A stretch of DNA of 64,000 nucleotides from Paenibacillus agricola (GTDB taxonomy: Bacteria > Bacillota > Bacilli > Paenibacillales > NBRC-103111): positions 62,001 through 126,000 of the forward strand of contig NZ_JAAOIW010000015.1 in assembly GCF_011440305.1 (NCBI RefSeq), written 5' to 3'. The position numbers and the translations under genes are program-made. Under the pieces are notes generated by a model. The model was not told the origin of the DNA, did no database searches, and saw only the letters and a list, made by a program, of their open reading frames with translations. Shown here piece after piece: positions 9,339 through 17,579 of the stretch; positions within the stretch are counted from its first letter, which is position 1, and the number at the start of each line of letters is the position of its first letter.

Positions 9339-10037
9339 TTAAATCGGCATCGGTTCTCCTTTAAAATTAATAAAGAAGTGCTCGTCGGGAATCTCCTTTT
9401 TCATCTCCACAATATCGAGGATGCCCCGCGCACTTTCCACGGGGTCGCCGGGAGCCTTCTCACCGCCCATATCCGTTTTGATCCACCCCGGATGGAGAGC
9501 ATAAACGCGAATTTCTCTACCCTTTACATATTTTCTTAGCTGCTTGGAGAACATGTTGATCGCTGTCTTTGATATCGCGTAGGGATAGTCCCCGCCGTAA
9601 GCGTTGGACATGCTTCCCGCTTCAGATGATACATTGATTACCACGCGCGATGCTCCGTCCGGCATTAAGGGCAATATATGCTTGATCACCCTCATCGGTC
9701 CGAACAAATTAATCTCAAAGCTCTGGGCTACATCCTCCATCTGCAGGTCTTCGAGCTTGACGCCCCGACCAAGCAGAATGCCTGCGCTGTTGATGATCGC
9801 ATCTACCGTTTGCCCTGCCGTCTTCAGCTTCTCCGCCAATCGGGCAATAGTCTCCTCACGGGTTACATCCAGTTCTACAGCCTCGATCTGACCGGGAAAC
9901 CCGTTGATCAGCTCCAGCAACTGCCCGTCCGGGCTGGAGGCACGGATTCCCGCGATAATATGGTGACCCCTCTGGGCTGCAATCGTTGTCAGATGGTAAC
10001 CAAGCCCACGATTTGCACCTGTTATTAGAATGTTCAT
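9339..10037 (-). CDS. Short-chain dehydrogenase/reductase 2 of the catabolic operon
   Basis: 232 residues, classical SDR related to the CsgA/sniffer-type branch. TGANRGLG at residues 6-13 binds the dinucleotide, NSAG is at about 85, INVSSEAGS supplies the serine and YAISK near residue 157 the Tyr/Lys pair. The start codon overlaps the stop of the VOC gene upstream (TAATG), so the two are translationally coupled. The enzyme is only distantly like the other SDR of the operon, which argues for two different redox steps. Confidence 0.85.
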   Translation of the reverse strand: MNILITGANRGLGYHLTTIAAQRGHHIIAGIRASSPDGQLLELINGFPGQIEAVELDVTREETIARLAEKLKTAGQTVDAIINSAGILLGRGVKLEDLQMEDVAQSFEINLFGPMRVIKHILPLMPDGASRVVINVSSEAGSMSNAYGGDYPYAISKTAINMFSKQLRKYVKGREIRVYALHPGWIKTDMGGEKAPGDPVESARGILDIVEMKKEIPDEHFFINFKGEPMPI

Positions 10038-10543
10038 TATTGTACCTCCACCTTCGGCATAACCGGATTATCCTTAGGTTCACCCAGCTCCTGCAGACCG
10101 AGCGTAACCCCAAGCTTTGCAATCGTGTCAAAATAGCTGTAGCGTCCTTTTCCATATTCGCCTTTATGGGTCAAAGGAAACCCTTTACTTTCCATCAAAT
10201 TAATATGCTGCTCAAAACCGGGAACTGTAAATGTTATGAAATGAACGCCTTGTCCCGCCTGCTGCTTAAATTCGTTCCACGAGCTAGGCTCATCGTAGGC
10301 TTCCAGCAATTCAACTGTCACCGGCCCCATCTGTAAATTGGCTAATTTAACGCGACCCGGAATGAATTGGCCACGATACCAGGTGTATCCGCTCTCTGTA
10401 TGCTGAGGTTCTTTGCTAAAATCAGGTGTACGAATAACAGGCATCTCCATACCGAACAATTCAGTAAATTGCCTAGCCGCCTCTTCGATGTTATCCACGA
10501 CGATGCCGATTTTCATTAAATTCTGGTTCTCGATATGCTCCAT
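10037..10543 (-). CDS. VOC-fold protein 2
   Basis: 168 residues, paralog of the VOC proteins at 6320-6850 and 10592-11053. Shared landmarks are IGIVVDNIEEAA, VELLEAYDE, GQGVHFITF and a GEYGKGRYSYFDT block. The first-strand histidine is replaced by lysine and the last-strand glutamate position reads VTLGL, so at most two of the four usual metal ligands remain. It may be non-metal-dependent or a binding partner of the other VOC proteins. The ribosome site GAGGAG is strong; the stop codon overlaps the start of the SDR gene. Confidence 0.78.
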   Translation of the reverse strand: MEHIENQNLMKIGIVVDNIEEAARQFTELFGMEMPVIRTPDFSKEPQHTESGYTWYRGQFIPGRVKLANLQMGPVTVELLEAYDEPSSWNEFKQQAGQGVHFITFTVPGFEQHINLMESKGFPLTHKGEYGKGRYSYFDTIAKLGVTLGLQELGEPKDNPVMPKVEVQ

Positions 10544-10591
10544 GTCTTTACAGCTCCTCGCAGGATGGTTACTCGCCTATTTGTTTTTTGC

Positions 10592-11053
10592 CTACTTCTT
10601 TTTATCTCTCTCCAACAGCTCTACAATGATTTTCAAGGGCTCAAGCGTATCGATATAGGCATATCTTCCACCTGTATATTCGCCTTTTTGCAGTAAAGGC
10701 ATTTCATTACGCGCAAGCGTCGTAACGATATCCTTCATTCCCTCGACTCCAAATGCGATATGATGCGGACCCTCACCATGCTCATCCAAATATTCCCGCC
10801 ATGTGCTAGGATGCTCATCGGGTTCAATCAGCTCCAGCTGCAGTGAGCCCATATTGAAGAATGCCAGCTTCGCTCTGGCTTCCGAACGTTCTCCTCTGTA
10901 TTCCGTTTCGGCCACATCCACAGCTCCGGTGATCGACCAGCCCGGATTGGCCACACCGAAGAAGTCGGCATAAGCCTGAGAGGTCTTTTCAATATCATGA
11001 ACCAAAATACCGATTTGTGTAATAACATGAGTACCCAGCAAGTTTTTTTCCAT
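10592..11053 (-). CDS. VOC-fold protein 3
   Basis: 153 residues, the shortest of three VOC paralogs and the closest to methylmalonyl-CoA epimerase in shape. It has IGILVHDIEKTSQAY, LQLELIEPDEHPS, GEGPHHIAF and IIVELLE. The second-module histidine and the last glutamate are present; the first ligand position reads TQIGI, so glutamine could substitute. The start has AAAGGAG 8 bases before the ATG. It is the first enzyme gene after the transporter, which often marks the first step on the imported compound (inference). Confidence 0.8.
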   Translation of the reverse strand: MEKNLLGTHVITQIGILVHDIEKTSQAYADFFGVANPGWSITGAVDVAETEYRGERSEARAKLAFFNMGSLQLELIEPDEHPSTWREYLDEHGEGPHHIAFGVEGMKDIVTTLARNEMPLLQKGEYTGGRYAYIDTLEPLKIIVELLERDKKK

Positions 11054-11082
11054 TTTCCATTCTCCTTTGAACGATTTGTGGT

Positions 11083-11952
11083 TTAACCTTTTACAGATCC
11101 TAGCAGCATGCCTTTATTGAAATACTTTTGCAAGAAGGGATACACGATGAGCAGCGGTGCCGCTGTAAATACGACCGCGGCCATCCTCACAGCTGGACTG
11201 AACTCCAATCCCTCCACTGACGCCCCCATGTTTTCACTAGGTTGAATCAACATCTGCCGGAGAAACACTTGTATGGGCAGCTTGTTGGAATCATTAATAT
11301 ACAGGATCGCGCTAAAATAGGAATTCCAATATTCCACGGTGTAAAAGAGTGTGAAGGTGGCGATTACCGGCATGGATAGCGGGATTACGATTCTCCAAAG
11401 CATACTGAATTCCGAGCAGCCATCAATGCGCGCAGATTCCTCAATTTCAATGGGAAAGTTCTGGAACGAACTCCGAATAACAATCAGATTAAAAGGAGCA
11501 ATCGCACTGGTCAAGAATAAGGCCCAATAGCTGTCCAGCAGATGAAGACCTCTTACAAGCAGATAGAGTGGAATCATTCCCCCGCTGAACAGCATCGTAA
11601 ACAGCACCATGAAATTTATAATATTGCGGCCCTTCAGCCAGGTTTTGGATAATCCGTAAGCCATTAAGGTGGTTAACACCATACTTATCGTTGTGCCAGT
11701 TGCCGTGATAATAACGGAATTTTTAAAAGATGTCAGAAAGTTACGGTTATCCATTAGATAGGAATAAGCGTTAGTCGTCCAAACCTTCGGTATAAGAAAA
11801 AAACCTCGCGTAATAATTTCTTGTTTGGTCGCAAAGGAGGTCAGAAGTACATACAAAAATGGAATCACGGCTATAAAAATAACGAGAATCAGCAAGCTAA
11901 ACACTACGGCTTGGTACACAGGAGCCCTACCTCTGAAATCATGTGCTTTCAT
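11083..11952 (-). CDS. ABC transporter permease, LplC-like
   Basis: 289 residues with six membrane segments. It belongs to the CUT1 carbohydrate permeases and carries the EAA loop in the form EIEESARIDGCSEFSMLWRI, where the ATPase docks. The C-terminal end KYFNKGMLLGSVKG is the standard ending of YtcP/LplC-type permeases. The start at 11952 is one base after the stop of the partner permease, with a GGGGG ribosome site 9 bases upstream that lies inside that gene. No ATPase gene is present; these systems usually share an MsmX-type ATPase encoded elsewhere. Confidence 0.9.
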   Translation of the reverse strand: MKAHDFRGRAPVYQAVVFSLLILVIFIAVIPFLYVLLTSFATKQEIITRGFFLIPKVWTTNAYSYLMDNRNFLTSFKNSVIITATGTTISMVLTTLMAYGLSKTWLKGRNIINFMVLFTMLFSGGMIPLYLLVRGLHLLDSYWALFLTSAIAPFNLIVIRSSFQNFPIEIEESARIDGCSEFSMLWRIVIPLSMPVIATFTLFYTVEYWNSYFSAILYINDSNKLPIQVFLRQMLIQPSENMGASVEGLEFSPAVRMAAVVFTAAPLLIVYPFLQKYFNKGMLLGSVKG

Positions 11953-11953
11953 C

Positions 11954-12913
11954 TTAATAGACCCCCTCTTCCCCAACCTTTTTGGCTGTCCAGTTCGCGA
12001 TTACAATCAAGCACAGGCCAATCACAGATTTAAACAGCCCTACAGCTGTCGTATAGCTGAAATCTCCCTGGATAATACCGGTCCGGTATACGAAGGTATC
12101 GAATACATCCGATAGCTGCAGGTTCGTCGGATTTTGCATCAGGAGTATGTGCTCGAAACCCGTATCCATTAAATAACCAACCCTGAGAATGAACAGGATA
12201 ATGATCGTCGTTCTTAATCCAGGTAAGGTGATATGCCACATTTGTCTCCAGCGGCTGGCTCCATCCACAACGGCTGCCTCGTATAAGGTAGGATCAATGG
12301 AAGCTAGTGCCGCGAAGAATATAACGGCGCTCCAGCCGGCCTCTTTCCATATACTTTGAAACACATACGTGAAGCGGAAGTAATCCCGATCGGTAAGTAA
12401 TTGAATGGGATTGAAGCCCCATTCCATCAACAGCTTGTTGACGCCACCTTCCTGTACCGAGAACAACAGGATTGTAATACTGACGACGATTACCCATGAT
12501 AGAAAGTGGGGGATATAAACGACGGTTTGCACAATTTTGCGGAACCATGTCTGCCTGACTTCATTAAGCAATAAGGCCAGCAGTATCGGTGCCGGGAAGA
12601 ACAAGAATAGATTCATTCCGCTCAGAATCAAAGTGTTTTTGAGCAGCAGTGTGAAATCCTGCTCCCCGAACAGCTTGCGAAAGTTCTCCAGACCCACCCA
12701 GTCGCTGTTAATAAATCCGTCGAAGGGATCAAACGCTTGGAAGGCAATAAGGACCCCGCCCATAGGAATGTATTTAAAAATGATAAAGTATAATAATCCC
12801 GGGAAAATCATCAGATATAACGGGATTCCCCGCTTCCATGCACCTAACTTCCGCCTACTTTCTGTCAAAGACGATGCTTCTTCTTGTTTGTCCTTTAGAC
12901 TTATCGCCTTCAT
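11954..12913 (-). CDS. ABC transporter permease, LplB-like
   Basis: 319 residues with six membrane segments. The N-terminal region GIPLYLMIFPGLLYFIIFKY and the loop YEAAVVDGASRWRQMWHI (EAA motif) identify the LplB/YteP-type sugar permease. Three successive ATGs lie after AAAGGA; the one at 12913 has the best distance (8 bases). It pairs with the downstream LplC-like permease and the upstream lipoprotein to import an oligosaccharide or glycoside. Confidence 0.9.
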   Translation of the reverse strand: MKAISLKDKQEEASSLTESRRKLGAWKRGIPLYLMIFPGLLYFIIFKYIPMGGVLIAFQAFDPFDGFINSDWVGLENFRKLFGEQDFTLLLKNTLILSGMNLFLFFPAPILLALLLNEVRQTWFRKIVQTVVYIPHFLSWVIVVSITILLFSVQEGGVNKLLMEWGFNPIQLLTDRDYFRFTYVFQSIWKEAGWSAVIFFAALASIDPTLYEAAVVDGASRWRQMWHITLPGLRTTIIILFILRVGYLMDTGFEHILLMQNPTNLQLSDVFDTFVYRTGIIQGDFSYTTAVGLFKSVIGLCLIVIANWTAKKVGEEGVY

Positions 12914-13002
12914 CATCATTGTCCTTTCCCAAGCCATTGTGTAAAAAGATGATCACCAGACAAAATTCTGAATGGTGATCCTCTCCTTATAGAAATGTTC
13001 GT

Positions 13003-14541
13003 TTATTTCGTTAGCTTATACTGCTCGTTCATTTCAGCTATGATGTTGTCCCCACCATTTTTCTTCCATGCATCTACGGCAGCTTCAATCGTATCCACAG
13101 GCTTCTGACCCATAATAATGGCTACCATCTCACCCATCAGCTTTTGATCAAGGGATGCGCCGGATTTGGTAGACGTTTCCGAGAAGAGCCCAGCCCCCTT
13201 GTCGGCCACCAGATACTTCTTGTTCACCTCAAACAAAGCGAGCACCTTTTTAGGCTTTTCCTGATCTTCCCAAGGTCTTACTGTGTTAAGCGGGTCAAAT
13301 TTGTGGAAGAACCAAAAGTTGATCAGCATAGGACGGTCGGATTCGAATGCTGGAAGGACTTCATATTTGTCACCTGTTTTTTTGTAGTGAATGCCGTTTA
13401 CTCCATAAGTGATTAGAGAATGTCCTTCATCTGTCACCATATAATCCATCAGTGCCATAATGCGTTCTTGCTTTTTCTTATCTATTTTGGCATTAATAAC
13501 AACCTTATTGGTGGTCGCATATGTCGTATTACCCTGACCTGCAGGTCCTTTTGGCGGAACGATCTGCAGCACCTCCGCGGTAGGCACAACCTTAAGCAGA
13601 TTCGGAAGACCGCTGTCATAAATGTTGGTTGCAGGCACATCCGTAAACCCGACCTTGCTGGCTTCGAATTTAAAATCCGGATCCTGATTTTTATTGATGG
13701 CAAAATCCTTATCAAGAAGCCCATCCGCATACATTTTATTCGTAAAGGTTAAAAAGTCTTTCAATTCCTTGGTTTGTGCCTGCCATGGAACGATGGCCCC
13801 GTTTACTTCCTTCCACCCGTTAGCTAAACCAAAAGCGAAGCGGAGCGGGTCTGCACCACGGGTAAAGCTTCTGTTGTTCGAGACGGCAAAGGAGTAACCC
13901 ATAGTGTCGTCTTTACCGTTGCCGTCTGGATCGTTCTTCGTGAATGCTTTGGCAACTTCATAAAATTCGTCGATGGTTGTTGGCGCTTTCAAATTCAGCT
14001 TCGTCAACCAATCCTTACGGATAAGCAGTGTTTCGCGGGCTTCCGGCGTCCAGTTCGGCAGGGCATACGTTTTCCCTTTGGGATTCCCGACAGCAAGCAC
14101 TTCCGCGGAAATTTCCTTGGTTAAGTTCGGATAATCCTTGATCATTGGGGCTATGTCCAGAAAAACACCTTTATCGCGCCACTTCAAAAATTCAGAGCTA
14201 TTGATTCTGAATACATCGGGAAATGAATTGGAAGCGGCCATAACACCCAGTTTTTCTACATAGTTGTCGGAGGGAACCCACTGAATTTTCAAATCGATAT
14301 TAAGTTTCTTATTTAGTTCATCGATCACCGGGTGCTTGTCCGACCATGCCCCACCTTCATAGGCAATGGACATCATGTTAATACTAATTTTCTCGCTAAA
14401 TGCATCTGCTGGTTTGTTTTCTGTGGGTTTGTTTTCTGTCGGTTTAGTTGCTGCATTTGGGCTTGGTGCTCCTTGAGAGCATCCAGCAACGATACTGGCA
14501 GATAATGTAAGCACGGCCGATATTTTCATCCACTTAACCAT
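13003..14541 (-). CDS. Extracellular solute-binding lipoprotein, LplA-like
   Basis: 512 residues. A short signal peptide ends in the lipobox VAGC at about residue 21, followed by a Pro/Lys/Glu-rich linker and a type-1 solute-binding fold (KISINMMSIAYEGG start, DVFRINSSEF, LPNWTPEARETLLIRKDWL). This is the LplA/YtcQ family of large substrate-binding proteins used for complex glycans and oligosaccharides. The start at 14541 has AAGGGGG 8 bases upstream. It is the first gene after a promoter at about 14608-14636, so its transcription can be separate from the two-component pair. Confidence 0.9.
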   Translation of the reverse strand: MVKWMKISAVLTLSASIVAGCSQGAPSPNAATKPTENKPTENKPADAFSEKISINMMSIAYEGGAWSDKHPVIDELNKKLNIDLKIQWVPSDNYVEKLGVMAASNSFPDVFRINSSEFLKWRDKGVFLDIAPMIKDYPNLTKEISAEVLAVGNPKGKTYALPNWTPEARETLLIRKDWLTKLNLKAPTTIDEFYEVAKAFTKNDPDGNGKDDTMGYSFAVSNNRSFTRGADPLRFAFGLANGWKEVNGAIVPWQAQTKELKDFLTFTNKMYADGLLDKDFAINKNQDPDFKFEASKVGFTDVPATNIYDSGLPNLLKVVPTAEVLQIVPPKGPAGQGNTTYATTNKVVINAKIDKKKQERIMALMDYMVTDEGHSLITYGVNGIHYKKTGDKYEVLPAFESDRPMLINFWFFHKFDPLNTVRPWEDQEKPKKVLALFEVNKKYLVADKGAGLFSETSTKSGASLDQKLMGEMVAIIMGQKPVDTIEAAVDAWKKNGGDNIIAEMNEQYKLTK

Positions 14542-14569
14542 TCTACGTTCCCCCTTATTCAACCTTAAT

Positions 14570-14600
14570 CTTACATACTAAAGATATACTAAAATGTAAG
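14570..14600. promoter_or_regulatory. Putative operator: inverted arms plus 11-bp-phased direct repeats
   Basis: Inverted arms CTTACAT and ATGTAAG enclose two direct copies of ATACTAAA at 14575 and 14586, exactly 11 bases apart. Helical-turn spacing is what an AraC-type regulator such as the neighbouring YesN-like protein uses. The site falls at the predicted transcription start of the solute-binding gene. Its function is inferred. Confidence 0.4.
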
Positions 14601-14607
14601 CGAATAC

Positions 14608-14636
14608 ATTATTCAATCTTCTGATTACTGACTCAA
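14608..14636 (-). promoter_or_regulatory. Putative sigma-A promoter of the transport/catabolic operon
   Basis: Read on the minus strand, TTGAGT and AATAAT are separated by 17 bases, about 70 bases upstream of the solute-binding gene start. It would place the start of transcription close to 14601, at the edge of the repeat-containing operator. Confidence 0.45.
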
Positions 14637-14673
14637 TCCTATCATCTTTAATGAGCATTTCTTATTGCTCTAG

Positions 14674-16473
14674 TCATTCTAGATGGATCGGTATGCGCAG
14701 GGAAACCACAGCTCCCCGACCCGGAAAGGAAGTTAGCTTAACACCATACTCCTTACCATATTGCAAGACCAGCCTTGCATGGACATTAGCAATACCAAGC
14801 GAGTCCTGCTGCGTATCATTCTGTTCGACTGTAGCAGAAAAGTTGTCCAATTGCTCGGTTATCCGCTCAAGCTCACGTTCCTCTATTCCCGGTCCGTTAT
14901 CCGCCACCTCAATGACGAGATCGGGACCATCATCATAGGCACTAATATTCACGATCCCTTCCCCACCTCTTGGCTCAATAACATATTTGACGGCATTTTC
15001 CACTATGGGCTGGAGAATAAATTTAACAACACGGCATTTATTGAATTTTTCATTGATAAGAAACTGGCTATGAAAATGCTTTGGAAAACGAACATGAATA
15101 ATGTCCAAATATTTGCGAAGATGCCCCAGCTCTTCTTCGAGCTTCACTTCCATATCGGTAAATTTTGCGGAGTATCTGTACACATCCGCCAAATTACGCG
15201 ATACCCTCTCAATGACCGGAACCTTTTCAAGATAGGCCATACCGGCAATAATACCTAGTGTATTATAAAGGAGATGGGGATTAATCTGATTCTGCAAGGC
15301 TTTAATCAATGTCTCCTTTTGCTTTAACAGCGCTTGCATTTCCTTCATCTGCAGCTTGGAATTCGTAACTAGCAATTCATCCAGCCGCTTAACCATGATA
15401 TTAAAGCTATGAAACAGCTGCTGAAGTTCATCCTGCCCCGGCACGGATTCGGTTTGTACGCTTAGGTCACCCTTTGCCACCTGCCTCATCAGCCCTCTTA
15501 AGGTCAGAATCGGATTAACAAAACGATTAGACAGCAGCGGCACCATAAAAATGACTAGTAAAGTAATAATCCCAAGTACCCATAACATGGAAAGCCGTGC
15601 AGAGCTTAATCCTACCGCGACCTCAGCAAATGGAACTAACGATACGATTTGCCAACCTGTGACAGGCGATCGAGAGCTGCCAATTAAATACTCATCTCCC
15701 CGGAACATTTGAATAGAGGTCTCTGCTTTATCCGGGATTTGTAGTGTAGCCAACTCCGTCTGTTTCATCGGAAGCCCATTCCACTCTTCATTGGGGTGGT
15801 AGACGATCGAATTGTCTTCAGATAGGATGAAAAAAAATCCCGAGCCTCCCAATTGCGAGCTTTTGAAGGATCGGTCAATTTCCTGCAATGAGATATCCAC
15901 AGCCAGAGTTCCAACTAATTCAATCGTTTCCTTATTATAAATGGGGAGTAGCACGGATATGACAGGTCTCCCATAGGCTCCTTCATATCTGGCAGTATGA
16001 GTAGGAAGAATCACGATTTCGGATGTGAGTGTCCGACCATACCAAGGCTCATCAGCGAACCGGTCCAGTTTACCGAAATATTGAGCCATGGAAACAATTT
16101 CATTGGATTTGGAGATGAGGAACATACCCTGGATTTCCGAATAATTCAAAGCCAGATATCTCCGCATTTCCTTTTCAATATTCTGTATATCCATATTCGT
16201 GTAGCTTTCACTGGTCAACCATTCTTGAATCGTATTATTTTGAATGAGGGAATGCGTAGATTGCTGGAGTTGGTGATAATAGTAGTCCAAATGATAATTC
16301 AAGCGTGCAGTCGCTTCATTCGAGATCGTGAAGAACTCCTTTTCCACCGCTTTACTGTAAAAGTAATTGGAAAACAGCCCTAGCAGCAGCACCGAAAATA
16401 CACTTACACTGAGAAAAGCCAGCACCATCTTCATTTTGATTGATAATCTCCGCAGCGTTATATAACTGTTCAT
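14674..16473 (-). CDS. Sensor histidine kinase, YesM family
   Basis: 599 residues. A membrane segment at about 14-37 is followed by a large extracellular dCache-type sensor (about 40-295), a second membrane segment (about 298-322), a HAMP linker, and the YesM-type kinase core. The phosphoacceptor is His400 in the motif QINPHLLYN. The ATPase part carries the N box FILQPIVENAVKY and a DNGPGIEE G1 box. It probably senses the sugar or its binding protein outside the cell and signals to the YesN-like regulator, whose gene overlaps it by four bases (ATGA). Such pairs usually control the adjacent Lpl-type transporter. Confidence 0.92.
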   Translation of the reverse strand: MNSYITLRRLSIKMKMVLAFLSVSVFSVLLLGLFSNYFYSKAVEKEFFTISNEATARLNYHLDYYYHQLQQSTHSLIQNNTIQEWLTSESYTNMDIQNIEKEMRRYLALNYSEIQGMFLISKSNEIVSMAQYFGKLDRFADEPWYGRTLTSEIVILPTHTARYEGAYGRPVISVLLPIYNKETIELVGTLAVDISLQEIDRSFKSSQLGGSGFFFILSEDNSIVYHPNEEWNGLPMKQTELATLQIPDKAETSIQMFRGDEYLIGSSRSPVTGWQIVSLVPFAEVAVGLSSARLSMLWVLGIITLLVIFMVPLLSNRFVNPILTLRGLMRQVAKGDLSVQTESVPGQDELQQLFHSFNIMVKRLDELLVTNSKLQMKEMQALLKQKETLIKALQNQINPHLLYNTLGIIAGMAYLEKVPVIERVSRNLADVYRYSAKFTDMEVKLEEELGHLRKYLDIIHVRFPKHFHSQFLINEKFNKCRVVKFILQPIVENAVKYVIEPRGGEGIVNISAYDDGPDLVIEVADNGPGIEERELERITEQLDNFSATVEQNDTQQDSLGIANVHARLVLQYGKEYGVKLTSFPGRGAVVSLRIPIHLE

Positions 16474-17483
16474 AAGCCTAATCGCTTTCTATACTCCACA
16501 GGAGTTAAGGTGACTATTTGTTTAAATATCCGGTTAAAATAAGCCAAAGAAGAGTAACCTATCATATCGGCAATCTCATAAATTTTCAAATCGGGCTCTT
16601 GCAATAGCTCTTTCGCCTTCCGAATCCGAACCAGATTCAAATAATTCAAGCAGGTTTGACCGGTTGTTTTTTTGAAAAGCATACTAAAATGTGAGACACT
16701 CATATGCGACATTTCCGCCAGACGAATCAAAGAGAAGTTTTCAAAGTAATGAACCTCCATGTATTCACATATTTTTTTTATGGAGGCATTCATTTGTTGA
16801 CCTGCATATTTAGGATAGTTGAGTAGTAATTCTTTTATCAATTCGATAAAATATTTGTTGATCCCTGGCTCGTCCTCAGCAACCAACGGTATAAAGGTAT
16901 GGTGGGGGTTATATGCTTGAAGCAGCCCATTCAATTTGGTTGATAAAATGGCTAACAGGCTTTTTCGCATACTCAATGTGGTTACCCTTAGCTTTAAAAT
17001 CGAAGTTAACAAAGATTTTAGTTCAGTTAGCACCGCCTGCTGACCTATTTCGAACAAATGCTCAACGAACCTTTGGATATTCAATACCCCTTCACGAATC
17101 TCAGCCATGTCCTCCAAACGTTTGATTGATCTTGTCAAAGCACCGTGCAACTCCTCTTCATCGACTGGTTTCAATAAATACTCGGAAATACCAAAACGCA
17201 TCAATTGCTTCGCGTATTGAAAATTGTCGTAACCGCTTACAACAATAGTAACAAGAGGCAGGTTTGCCTGGTGAATTTGCTCACTCAACCAAAGCCCGTT
17301 CTTACTAGGCATCATAATATCCGTAATAATAATACTCGGCCATTGCTCCTGAATGAAATCCCAGGCTTCCCCACCATTACTTACTTCGCCCACTACATTG
17401 AACAAGGGCTGGAACTTCTCCACCATTTCCACAATAGCATCCCTAATCCATACTTCGTCCTCAGCTACTAATACCTGAAACAT
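16470..17483 (-). CDS. Response regulator, YesN-like, with AraC DNA-binding domain
   Basis: 337 residues. An N-terminal receiver domain (about 1-120; phosphoacceptor aspartate in IIITDIMMPSKNG, lysine in YLLKPVDEEE) is followed by a helical connector and an AraC-type double HTH (about 238-335; SLIRLAEMSHMSVSHFS and EIADMIGYSSLAYFNRIF). The connector is shorter than in typical ~500-residue YesN proteins. The start at 17483 was chosen for the GGGGG 8 bases upstream; the in-frame ATG at 17516 has no site. It should activate the downstream transport genes, and 14570-14600 is a plausible target. Confidence 0.9.
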   Translation of the reverse strand: MFQVLVAEDEVWIRDAIVEMVEKFQPLFNVVGEVSNGGEAWDFIQEQWPSIIITDIMMPSKNGLWLSEQIHQANLPLVTIVVSGYDNFQYAKQLMRFGISEYLLKPVDEEELHGALTRSIKRLEDMAEIREGVLNIQRFVEHLFEIGQQAVLTELKSLLTSILKLRVTTLSMRKSLLAILSTKLNGLLQAYNPHHTFIPLVAEDEPGINKYFIELIKELLLNYPKYAGQQMNASIKKICEYMEVHYFENFSLIRLAEMSHMSVSHFSMLFKKTTGQTCLNYLNLVRIRKAKELLQEPDLKIYEIADMIGYSSLAYFNRIFKQIVTLTPVEYRKRLGL

Positions 17484-17525
17484 CAGTCTAACCCCCAGTT
17501 TCTCAGAACCTCGCATCTTCTTTTA

Positions 17526-17575
17526 GAAAAAACCCAACCTGGTTAACGTCCACCAAATTGGGTTTGCTTATTCTC
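17526..17575 (-). terminator. Rho-independent terminator of speD, right copy of a 50-bp direct repeat
   Basis: On the minus strand the 13-bp stem AACCCAATTTGGT / ACCAGGTTGGGTT ends in a T-run, just after the speD stop. It is 92% identical over 50 bases to 5186-5235 (four substitutions), in the same orientation. All substitutions keep the stem paired. Confidence 0.85.
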
Positions 17576-17579
17576 ATGT

